NCBI RefSeq assembly: GCF_041381155.1
Contig: NC_091138.1
Location: 35,519,604 to 35,583,603, forward strand
Origin: Argopecten irradians
Lineage: Eukaryota > Mollusca > Bivalvia > Pectinida > Pectinidae
Length of the DNA: 64,000 bases
Direction: 5' to 3'
In this document: positions 47,201 through 59,500 of the stretch, piece after piece
How positions within the stretch are numbered: position 1 is the first letter of the stretch
Layout of the letters: every line of letters starts with the position of its first letter
The notes under the pieces: model-generated
Seen by the model: the letters and a program-made list of their open reading frames with translations, nothing else
What the model was told of the DNA's origin: nothing
Databases searched by the model: none
Position numbers and translations under genes: made by a program

Positions 47201-50200
47201 GCGGAGTGTAGCGTGTATGAAGTGCGAGGTGCTTGTTTTGGTGAGACTGCGGTATGTTCGTGTTGTGTCTTCTTGCATTGTGGAAAACTCTTGCCCTTTA
47301 TACAGTGCTATATCTCTGAAGTATGCCACCGAAGACACCAAGCCATACATTCCACCCGGTCACATTATACTGACTGTGCTGAGCGCTAAGCAGGAGCAGA
47401 AGCTTTCACTTTTATAGACTGTGGTGTGTCTCGGCACCAATCAAGCATAACTGTCTACATTAAAACACGTTTAAAGCAAACACGTAGTTATAACGTAGTA
47501 ATAGTCGTACTCCGTCAATGTTACTAACATAATAATATGTACTGTGTATATGACGCAGTATGACTATAACGACGTGAAGTGGTGGCCACCAGATGTTCGT
47601 TATAACCGTGTTTTATTGTATACTGGTCACATCAAAACTTGATATTGTTGTAGGCGACTGAAAAAAAGTTGTATGACGTTCGAGGTCTGATCTTACATTT
47701 TCTTTTATTAACATTCTATTATCATTTAAGGACGTGCCGGAGAAAAGCCATCCACCTACTTACGATCCGTATCCGGCAACCGCCCCACGTCGCTTTTAAA
47801 CATAGGTGGTATAGATCTACTGGTAATATATATTTCATGAAACCTAGTTCGTTGCGGACACAATATTTATTGACTTGGCCCTGCAGGTAGGGCGTAAGAA
47901 TTGTACCTGCTGCCCCTATTGCATGATCGTAAGAGGCGACTAAATTTAGGATCTTATCTTTTCTTTCTTCCTAAATTACTTTATTCTTCCTAACGTCTCC
48001 CTTGACACCACCTCACTTTTGGCCTTTAGTTGAGCGCTCGCCCCTGTGAGGAGGGCTCTGGGTTCTGTCCCCTGGCCGAGACACACCAAAGTCTATAAAA
48101 ATGGTAGTTTCTGCTCCTGCTTAGCGCTCAGCATAACGGGAGTGGGACGACTGGTTCGCCCGTTGTCAGTATAATGTGACCGGGTGGGGCGTGTTGCTTG
48201 GTGTCTTCGGCGGCATGCTTCAGTGATATAGCACTATAAAAAGGGCAACAGTTCCACTATACAAGAAGACATAACACGAATATACCGCAGTCTCCCAAAA
48301 CACGCACCTCGCACAACATACACGCAACACACCACATACATGGGAGGCCGTCCTTACATGACCATAGCTGTTTATAGGACGTTAATTAATCAAACAAACA
48401 AACAAACAAATTTATTGACTAAATATTCCCTACTGGCGTCGGAATTAGTTTGATCTTGGAACCCATTTGCCATTCCTTTGTTTTGGTTTATTTTTGTTTA
48501 CTTTTTATTCATCTGATTTGCACAGCTAGGTACACGAATGGTAAACCGATAAATTTATAATGAAGCATTAGAAGCCGTATACATAAAACTGGTTCATTAT
48601 CAAAGATGAAAACGATAATACATTTATCTGATAGCGTGAATGCATTTAAGCATATAACTTAAACACCACGTGCATATCAATTGATGTCATTTACGTAAAT
48701 AATTATCATTAATTATTAACTCAGCAAAACACCACTAGTAATGTCAACATTATACACGACGTTCCCAATTAATATATAGAATAAACACTGCTATATAAAA
48801 ACTATAGTGCCAATCAATTATTGGTGTTGCTTACTTTTTGTAGTCGGAATTGAGAACACAGTCATCTTCCATATACCGTGTAAACTCGTCAGCAATCAAT
48901 CCCTCGGGACATATCGGGCATCTTCCTGGTAATGATGATATTGTTTAAATAAATCTTTGTACAAGATATAGTATTTACGGTACGGGCATACTTATAATGT
49001 GTGGTAGATATCGAAGGGAAATGCATGTGAGAAAATAATTTCAATAAATGCGAATTATAATACTTGATTTTTAAAACTGGATATTTATAAATAAATATAG
49101 GAAAATATGTAAATTGTATTTAAATGTTATTGTTGTTATTCAGATAACGTGATTTTGTAGATATCATATAAAATCAAGGCACGACGTAAAACAAGCACGT
49201 GTAACAAATACAACTCTAGATGTTCACTTTAAAATGAGATCAGTTGCATTTATATAATTTCTTCGAAATGCGATCCAATAGAAAAATAACATGTTTTTTT
49301 TTAACTATAACCAGTTATCAGTTAGGTGTGCCTTGGTATCATTTGATCGCAGCTATCCGCCCTATCAATTGGTCTATCATGGTAAAAATCATATTATTTA
49401 TTTTGTTAGCAGTAGTATCATATTTTTGTCCTAGCTTGAAATTGATTATTCTTTAACCATACAATCATTGTCACTACCAATCCGATTACAATACAGATTA
49501 TTATAGCCACTCCGTTAAATAGGGGATCTGACAACATCCCATATGGGGTCATGTTCAGATGACCTTTATACCAGGTGTACTTCAGATTACACGCATTTTA
49601 TACATCTTGCTACGTCAATTGAAAACGCTATTTCGTCCCAGTATACATATACAATTAGCTTTGATGTGCTCCTCTGGAGAGATTACTACGTACAGGAAAA
49701 TACTTCTGACAGTTTTTTTCAAACTATTTCGTCCCCTGAAATTCCCTGTCAAGATTTTGCATGCGGCAATTTGATTGGTCATTTCCAAAGGTCACCTAGA
49801 CATGACCCGTAATGGGATTTTCTTAGATCCTCTTATAAAATGTAGTGATAATAAGGGTCTGTAGTTTAATCAGAATGTGTCACTATATACCTTTATTGGC
49901 TTTGTATGCGGATATTTACTACAATCCTACATTAATTAATATACATGATGTAAGTACAGTAATCAACATTATTAATATTCACGAGGTCAGATGATATAGT
50001 ATGTTCTTACCATGACTAACATTCACGAGACTAGGCCACGCGTTATCGTAATGAAGTAGATTCTTGCCTTTAGACAGACAATAGTCACGGGCACGGTAGT
50101 AGTCGGTGATGTGTGTGATAGCTCCACAGTCTGTGTAAAAATAAAGTAATAAACCAGAGTTGCATTCATTCAAATGTCTCTTGGCATGAAGCACCATGTG

Positions 50201-50494
50201 CCTCAAATTTATGGAGTAAAACGCAGGTACGAATACGTGTACGTTATATATCAATCATATCATGTTTCATTTGAAGTTTAAGAATTTCTTAGAATCTAAG
50301 AGTGTATATATAAAAGACTCTTTCATATCTGGATATGAAGGATAGGGATATTCTACCCGAGGGTCACAAAATGTAGTAAACCCGAGGCTTGCCGAGGGTT
50401 TTGCAACATTTTGTGATCCCGAGGGTAGAATATCCCTATCCTTCATATCCACTTATGAAAGAGTATTTTTCTTTCATACCTCGACGTTTTATTG

Positions 50495-50529
<35 letters not shown>

Positions 50530-53500
50530 TGCAATTTTACAACTATAATATCCCGCCATTTTGAAATAAATTCGAAGAAATCCACGGCTGAAAGTCAATT
50601 TTTCATACATGAAAAACTGCGTGATATTTTCAATAAAAATTCCGTTGTTTGCATCTTTCATAGTAAAACCAGTCAAGTTTGTGAAAATAAAAAAGAAGAT
50701 TAAATTTTACAGAGGAAATAGAAATTTTGTTGACGCCGTGACGTCACGAGGGTTTATTGCATGGGTAGCCATGCAATACAGCCTCAGGCGGCATGAGTGT
50801 ATTGCCCTAGACCAGCCAGTATTACACCCATAGGTATGAAAGAAAAAAGATATCTACCTTTACATTCAGTGTTGACATCCGTCCATGTTCCATCTGCTAG
50901 ACAGGTTTTCTGTAGAGTACCATTATGTATGAAGCCATCATCACAGAGAATGCCAACTGTACTTCCGATCATCCGATCATTGGAGGATAGCATGGCATTT
51001 TGCAAGGACGTAATGGGGCACTCTACCCGTTGTATGTCGATCAAATTATATAAAATCAATTTCATTTGCAATAAGAATTATACCATGTGTCATCATTGTC
51101 TAATTTCTAATAGATATATGTTGTCTTGAGCCAAAAAAACAGATAATGCTTTATAACATTAATATTTATGAGAGGTAATTTCATTGAAAAGTACTAATTC
51201 GATGATAATTGCATTCAAAGTCGTTTTGCCTTGAACGTGTTAAGATTTATCCAATACAGTTTTAAATTCATCAAATTTTGACTTTGTTAATATGATCTCA
51301 TTAACAGTATGTAATGCAAATTTCCCTATAATAAGACAAGACAGAAATGTTTACCTGACTTTATACAAAAGGCATTTCCGTTTTTTATCACGTGGCATTC
51401 TGATCCGCTTGGACATGTCGTGTGTGTACAGGGACTGATATTGTTCTGTTAATGAAACAAATGCATCTTTTAAAACAATGTATTTTAATTATCCGACGTT
51501 TTACTGTCGGCTCTTTACATCTCCACTTAGGCAGTTGCAGAATACTTGTTGTACGTCGGTGGTTTCTCTCTGAGTACTCAAGCTTGCCTATCCCGTATAA
51601 AAAAGATAATTGCCTTAATCACACTGGCTATTCATTGTGCGTAAAACCAAATCAAAATAAGACATATCTTTCGAATCCAATAAAATATGTGTAAGAATAT
51701 AATTCTAATAATAAATTTGACATTCCTGAGTGTGAAGTTTTTGTACTGTGAATTATAGTTTTTGAAAAGACAGCATTCGGACTTATTCACGTACCACGCG
51801 ATATCCGTTTCTTTCTTTGATTAAATTAGCGTCTTATTAACAGTCAGGGTCATGTAAAGGACGGCCTCCCATACATGTGTTGTGTTACGTGTATAAAGTG
51901 TGTGTTATGTTTTGAGAGACTGTAGTATATTCGTGTTATGTCTTAAGCATACCGCGAAGACACCAAGCAACACATCCCACCGGTCATATTATACTGCCAA
52001 CGGGCGAACCAGTCGTTTCATTCCCTTAATTCTGAGTGCTAAGCGAGACGCAGTAAACTACTACTTTTTGCAAAATCATTCCACTTTTATGTCTACCTGC
52101 AATCACGTAATTAGAGCCCTAGAACGCCGGATGTTCCGGATGATCTAAAATATCCAATCTCGATCGGGTCACAGATTATTAATATATATCTTAAATGATA
52201 TTTTTATGCATTTATCAGACAGTAGCCTCAATAATCATGCTGATGACAACACAATGTCTTTCATAAGGAACGTTGCATCAAAAGTCCAAAGTGTTTTAGA
52301 GAAAGAAAGTAAAATTTCAATTGACTGGTTTTCAAATATTGGGATGAAGGCAAACCAGATAACTTCCAAGACATTAGCTATTTCAAGATATCTAAGCAAA
52401 CTTATCAAAAACTTTTAACCTCATTGAAAACACAAATGATACCTTGTGAAGGCACCGTAAACCTTTTTGGTGTAGATACAGACAGTGACCTAAAATGTTT
52501 AAATCTCGTTTATCATATTACATGTAGAAAAGCCTCAAAATAATTATATGTACTGAAAAAGATTAAAAAATCATTTTTATAAATATCTTTCTTTTTTTCA
52601 AATTCTAATTAATGGCAATCAGCCTTGAGTTTTTGTAATATTACTAATCACCAGGAAAATAGAAAAGATACAGAAAAGAGCAATAAGATTTATTGGAAAA
52701 ATAATTTTACATCAACAATTCTATTATCGTTAGTGAGAAGCATAATTAAGGTTTTTTTATTAATGGGCAAATAGTATGGCAAAGAAGTTTGAAAGAAATT
52801 ATATAAGAAATTTGGCAATCAGAATTTCTATAAGGATCAAAACTAAATCCTACAAATTTTACTTTTAGACAAAAACAGCCTGTCATCAAAAAAACAAGCG
52901 CCAAAGGCGTCGATACTACAACATTTAAGGAAAATCATCTGCAAAAAAAAAATTGGCCCTCGGAATACAAATATTGGATTTTATTTTAATGTTTCTGAAT
53001 CGTCTCCAAATGTTTCATGGTATACTTGTACAAAAGTACAGTTACATATGTACTTCTAAAGAGGCTTTCGACGTATAACATGCAGGTTACCTGGAATTCA
53101 TTTTACGAAATCTTAGAAGAAAATGCCTGATTGTGCTTCCTGCCGGCTATTACTCTGAGTGTTTGAGAGTAATATTCAAAATATTTTTTATGGCAAATGC
53201 TATTAGGATCTGCACATTGTAGAGGTTTAGGTAAAAAGGAAAAAAAATGATGTTTTTAATTTCTTAAAATGCCCATTGTTAGGGAAATTAGCATTTTCTG
53301 TTCTTAGATACCCATTTTATAGAAGAACCAAAGAATGGGAAATTATTGAGCAATTGAGGGGTTTTTAAAATGTTATTTCAGTTCATATTTAGAAACAAGG
53401 GACACTCAAGATTAACATAACTTGCAATCGATATTTTTATTAAAACAATCGATTAACATTGATTAATATATATGGTTCGAATAGAAATGATCCAGACTTC

Positions 53501-56500
53501 TATAAAAAATCCATGAACATATTAACATTTCTGACAATTCGAAACTGTATTATGTGTGGCGACTTCAATTTAGTTTTAGACTGACATTGATTCCAATAAT
53601 AAAATCTACTTGTAAATAATCCTAATGCACGAACGCATGTACAGTTATTTGCATCTAATAGTAAAGTTTGTAAATTTAGTTGATCCGTTTTTACTTATTC
53701 ATGTAATTCAATCCAGACTAACAATCGATATTCATGGAGGAAGAAAAACATAAGTTAGGCTAGATTAGACTTTTTCACACTTCCAGATAACTTTCCTTCA
53801 ATCCTTATTGATAATACAAAACAATTCATGCAGGATTAACAGGATTAGACCATTTCTATCATATTCATTTAGATCTTAAACTAAATAATATAGTTAGGAG
53901 GCAAAGGCCAGTGCAATGCTCCAGTACGAAAGCGTTAGGAGTATCAGTCGCGTAATCGAATATCTTATTTTAATCAGATTGAGGCCTGTGATGTGGAAAT
54001 TCAATAATGATTTTCATATGATCAGGAATATGTGCAAAAAGTTAAGGATTACAATTTACAACACTAAAATACAATATTCTTCTGATATGTATCATAACGA
54101 TATTTAAAATATCACGAGATTCTGACCTTTTGAATTGTTTATACATGTAAATGATTGCTGTTTACGAAACTTTACTTTTAGAGATTTGGGGAGTAACAAT
54201 TTCACATTCATCATTTAAGAACAAAGAAAGATATGAAAGAGAAAAAGAAATTCAATGACTAAAATAGACTTACTTGAAGAAAAATGCATTGGGAATATTA
54301 GAAAAAATAAAATGAAAGGGCATCTAATTCAATTTAAAGTAACTTGGCTTGAAGAAGTCGAAAAGACCATTCTTAATATTTTTGTATTTTGGAAAATTGT
54401 AACTATATTCAATTAAACTATTATGTAAAATAGAGAAAAGATAATGGTGATATATTAACGGATCAGGAAAGAAGTTCAACATTTTTATAAATTATTGTAT
54501 TCAGATCATTCGCGATCGGGGTCAATTGAAGATGTTAATCTGGATCATCTGTTAAAGTTATATGTGCCGTAACTAGCCGAAAATTTGGATATATTATTTT
54601 TTCTTCAATAATCTATTTAAAACCATACGTTTTAATGAATAAAGCTGTGAAAATCATTCAAATGGACAGACAAAGATATATAATGCCTTATAAACGTTAG
54701 ATGGAACACATATGTTATGCACTGCGAAAATTCTTTTTTTTTTTATGTCTTATACACGTTTAGATGGAAACATACCTTCAGAAATCACTCTACAATTACT
54801 AATAATACTGTATAAATGTACAAGGAAATTGTGGACAACAATATGGCTTCATGGTCTTACCGTATGAACTCATTTAACTACACTGAAGATGTTAATATAA
54901 TGATTTTTGGCAGTTTTAGCTCTCTTTTGTACTTGTAAAATTAAAACCTATGCATTGAAAGTATTGCAAGTTTAAAAATGTTGGTAATTTTTGGAGTGGA
55001 ATAACATATTAAAAGCTCTTCTTGATTCGTGACTATGAACAATACGGCACATTTAACTTTAACAGGTTTTGATTTTATTAAGAGGGATCATTGACGGAGA
55101 CAGAAGTACGAGAGGGACCATTGACGGAGACAGAAGTACTAGAGGGACCATTGACGGAGACAGAAGTACTAGAGGGACCATTGACGGAGACAGAAGTACT
55201 AGAGGGACCATTGACGGAGACAGAAGTACTAGAGGCACCATTGACGGAGACAGAAGTACTAGAGGGACCATTGACGGAGACAGAAGTACTAGAGGCACCC
55301 CATTGACGGAGACAGAAGTACTAGAGGGACCATTGACGGAGACAGAAGTACTAGAGGGACCATTGACGGAGACAGAAGTACTAGAGGGACCATTGACGGA
55401 GAAGAAGTACTAGAGGGACCATTGACGGAGAAAAAGTACTAGAGGGACCATTGACGGAGACAGAAGTACTAGAGGGACCATTGACGGAGACAGAAGTACT
55501 AGAGGGACCATTGACGGAGACAGAAGTACTAGAGGGACCATTGACGGAGACAGAAGTACTAGAGGGACCATTGACGGAGACAGAAGTACAGAGAGGGACC
55601 ATTGACGGAGACAGAAGTACGAGAGGGACCATTGACGGAGACAGAAGTACTAGAGGGACCATTGACGGAGACAGAAGTACTAGAGGGACCATTGACGGAG
55701 ACAGAAGTACTAGAGGGACCATTGACGGAGACAGAAGTACGAGAGGGACCATTGACGGAGACAGAAGTACTAGAGGGACCATTGACGGAGGACAGAAGAC
55801 AGAACCAAGGAGACATTAGAGGGACCATTGACGGAGACAGAAGTACTAGAGGGACCATTGACGGAGACAGAAGTACTAGAGGGACCATTGACGGAGACAG
55901 AAGTACTAGAGGGACCATTGACGGAGACAGACAGTACTAGAGGGACCATTGACGGAGACAGAAGTACTAGAGAGGGACCATTGACGGAGACAGAAGTACT
56001 AGAGTACTAGAGGGACCATTGACGGAGACAGAAGTACTAGAGGGCACCATTGACGGAGACAGAAGTACTAGAGGCACCATTGACGGAGACAGAAGTACTA
56101 GAGGACCATTGACGGAGACAGAAGTACCTGACGGAGGCACCATTGACGGAGACAGAAGTACTAGAGGCACCATTGACGGAGACAGAAGTACGTACTATTT
56201 ACCATTAAGAACAAGAAAAACTAAATCTCCTGGCTCTGGTGGTTTACAAGCGAATTTTATAATGGGGTTTTTTTCTGGACAAATTTTAAATGTTTTATTA
56301 TAAGATCGATATGGATGAGTGTCAATTTGGGACTTCTGGTGGCTATGACCGATAAGCATTATTTTTTGTTTACAGATACCCGGGGGTTAAGACATCATGA
56401 TATGACATATAATTAAGGTCAGGTCGGAGTTCCTTGTGAGTTATGGGGGTTAAACGTTTTGTGTAAATTAGCATCAGCTTGCATAGCAAACAGGCTAAAG

Positions 56501-59500
56501 TTAATTTTCGGAAACTCAGACAGTTTTTTAAGCGGACGTTATATTGGAGAAAACACTAGACTCATACACGACACTACGAATTATTCAGAATTAAATGATA
56601 TAATTGGATTTAGATTTTCATCGATTTTGAATTATCATTTTAATCGGCCTCATGGGATTCTTTTACATAAAGTAATAGATGTTTTTAATTTCGGAGAAAG
56701 CACCAAAAGGTTGAGCAAAAAAGTATATAATAACACATTTTCAGCAGTTACACAGAGTTGTTTTCAATCAGAATTTTTAAACATACAGAGAGGCTTCAGG
56801 CAAGGTTTGTTTGACTATTGTAACGTCCTTTTAACAACAAAGGTCATGTCAGGACGGCCTCCCATGCATGCAGTGTGTAGCGTGTGTGAAATGCGAGATG
56901 CGTGTTCTGCGGTATGTTCGTGTTGTGTCTTCTTATATAGTGGAACTGTTGCCCTTCAGGCAAGGTGATTCTGTTTCCCCATATATTTTTTACTTGTTGC
57001 TGAAGTATTCACATAAAAATAACAGAAATATCAAGGGCATTAAAGTTTATCAAAAAGACCATAAATTCTCACAGTTTCCAGATGAAAAACTTAAAAACTA
57101 TAAATACTTCTGAAAATAATATATATAATATCTGTGTTACAGAAGTTGAAACTATTGAGCATTTTTTTGGTATTGTCAAAAATCTTTCCAAATATGGCAA
57201 GGCATGAAAAGAAAAATACAATAATATATGAAAAACTATGATATTGAAAATTGTCCAATACCGCTCAATTTTGTTTACAAAATATGATGTGAAATATGCC
57301 AATAAATTTTTGCATGATGTTTTATGTTGAAGTACTTAATATGAGTCCATTTTGATTTGTTTGTGTACAATCTGATTAAAATACAGATCCTTATTATCAC
57401 TGTTTGATAAGAGCCTCTTGAACGGAGTGGTTATAAGGATCTGTTTTAATAAAATTGCTTTGTGAATTGTCTATAATTATGCGTGTGCGAATGTGTCTTT
57501 TTGTGCTAGTTTTTGTTTGTTTATACAAATAGTTTAGTCTCTCTACTACAAACATGAAAACAAAACAATAAATCCCAAATCATTATGGGATAATATTCGA
57601 TACATGTAATTTTTTTTATCCCCCGCCCAACGAAGTTGGCGGGGGATATACAAATGGGTTCCGTCCGTCCGTACGAATGATTTCCGGAGCATAACTCTAA
57701 AACCAGTAGAGATATTTCCATGAAACTTCATACACAAATTGGTCTTATGGTCTAGTAGTGCCTTTTGCTATTTTTAGGTTTTCATTTTTTGCATTTTTTC
57801 CGTAACCATGGAAACATTGCTGAAAATATCATATTTTTGTACCAGCTTCGTTTCCGGAGCATAACTCTAAAACCAGAAGAAATATTTCCACGAAACTTCA
57901 TAGACACATTGGTCTTATGGTCTAGTAGTGCATTTGCTATTTTAAGGTTTTCACTTTTTGTAATTTTTTCTGTAACCATGGAAACATTGCTGAAAATGGC
58001 AGATTTTTGTGTAAGAATCGTTTCCGGAGCACAACTCTAAAACCAGTAGAGATATTTCCATAAAACTTCATAGACACAATGTTCTTATGGTCTTGTAGTG
58101 CCTTTTGCTATTTTTAGGTTTTCACTTTTTGTGCTTTTTTCTGTAACCATAAAAACATTGCTGAACATATCATATTTTTGTAGCAAATTAATTTCCGGAG
58201 AATAACTCTAAAACCAGCAGAGATATTTCCACGAAACTTCATAGACACATTCTTTTTATGGTCTAGTAGTACCTTTTGCAATTTTTTGGTTTTCATTTTT
58301 TGTACTTTTTCCGTTACCATGGAAACATTGCTGAAAATATCATGGTAAATGGTAAATGTTACTTTGCAAAACTCCACCCATCTTTGTGTATATAGTCTAT
58401 TATAAATGTCAAGGCTGTATACCTGATTCAACAATTGCAGCCCCGCTCTACTTGAATTATACTCCATCTTTCTTTAGCTAAATTTCATTTTTCCTGGGTT
58501 TTTTCCATACACATAAGTCTCCACAATCAAACTTACTTCAGCTTTGATATAACATTGGCGGGGGATCTGAATGACTATGTCCTTGTTTTTTTTACATTTC
58601 CAAAATTTATGTCCCTTTAACTATAATTGTTTTCAAGAACTATCTGTAATTCTTCAATAACATTGAAATCACTAAATAAAATAGGTCAAATTATATTTAT
58701 ATTGCTGCATGCTGTGCGAGATCCTTCCTGTGCGAGGACAATATTGTTCGAGGAGTTGACCCCAGGGCGCCTCAACCCTTGCAGCTTCGGACAACAGTTT
58801 CACTTTACAAGAAGACACAACACGAACATGACCCATCAAATAAACAAACAAATCTTATCAAAACACACTGATGTGTATATATTTGTTGATATCTGTAAAA
58901 ACAAAACAAACAAACAACAATAAAAAACACTCAGTTAGAACTATCTCAAGATTATTTAGACAAAATTCAGTTTTTCAAAATTGTCCTGTGCGAGGACAAT
59001 ATTGTTCGGGGAATTGACCTCAGGGCGCCCTAACCCTGACAGCTCTTATCAAAACGCACTGATGTGTATATATATTTGTTGCAATGCCACATATGTATAT
59101 ACACAGCACTCTTCAGCTGGGGAAGCCAGTATTTGTACTTTAAGAGGAGAGAGAGAGAGAGTGAGAGTGAGAAAGAGAGAGAGAGAGTAATATGTAGGCA
59201 ATAACGGTAATGCGTGTGGGCTTTAAATTAACGTTTAAGTGACAGATAAGTCCCAGTCAAGTTGGGAATGTCTTTGTTGTTTTTGTTTGCCTGACAATGT
59301 TTGTTTAACCAACAACTAGAAACATTTAAGAACGGCTTTCCATGTTTTTGTAATTACTATATCGTCAATGTATATGTTTCGGAATCGATAAAGTGAATGC
59401 AAAAATGTATGATAGAGCTATAATTTAAAAATTACTCCGAAAACGATAACGATACAAAACATGATAGAGCCATAATATAAAAGTAACTTCGAAAACAATA

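Larger units (their letters stand above)
53430..57113 (+). pseudogene. L1/Tx1-type LINE ORF2 relic, heavily interrupted
   Basis: Endonuclease pieces lie at 53459-53830: LINIYGSNRNDPDFYKK, CIMCGDFNLVLD, VNNPNART, YSWRKKN and ARLDFFTLPDN. A linker is at about 54440-54551 (GDILTD..., LYSDHSRSGSIEDVNLDHLL). Reverse-transcriptase pieces run from 56210 to 57110: KTKSPGSGGLQANF, LASACIANRLKLIFGN, LSGRYIGENTRLIHD, FNIQRGFRQG, DSVSPYIFYLLLKY. Catalytic aspartates are lost (FPDE in place of YADD). The body is split by a MITE (54552-55062), by the 30-bp minisatellite (55080-56195) and by a SINE (56806-56953). It sits in intron 1 of the PAN/CTLD/CUB gene, on the opposite strand. Confidence 0.85.

Noticed and set aside
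55059..56303. Several overlapping open frames of 60-133 codons encoding ten-residue repeats
   Set aside because: They are consequences of a 30-bp unit without stops. They exist on both strands and several frames, with indels shifting between them and no start or splice context of their own.
56459..56968. 169-codon open frame as a host gene
   Set aside because: The first two thirds are LINE reverse transcriptase and the rest reads into an inserted SINE.
57521..58467. Several open frames of 60-117 codons
   Set aside because: They repeat the same peptide because they lie on four 170-bp tandem units of a non-coding element.
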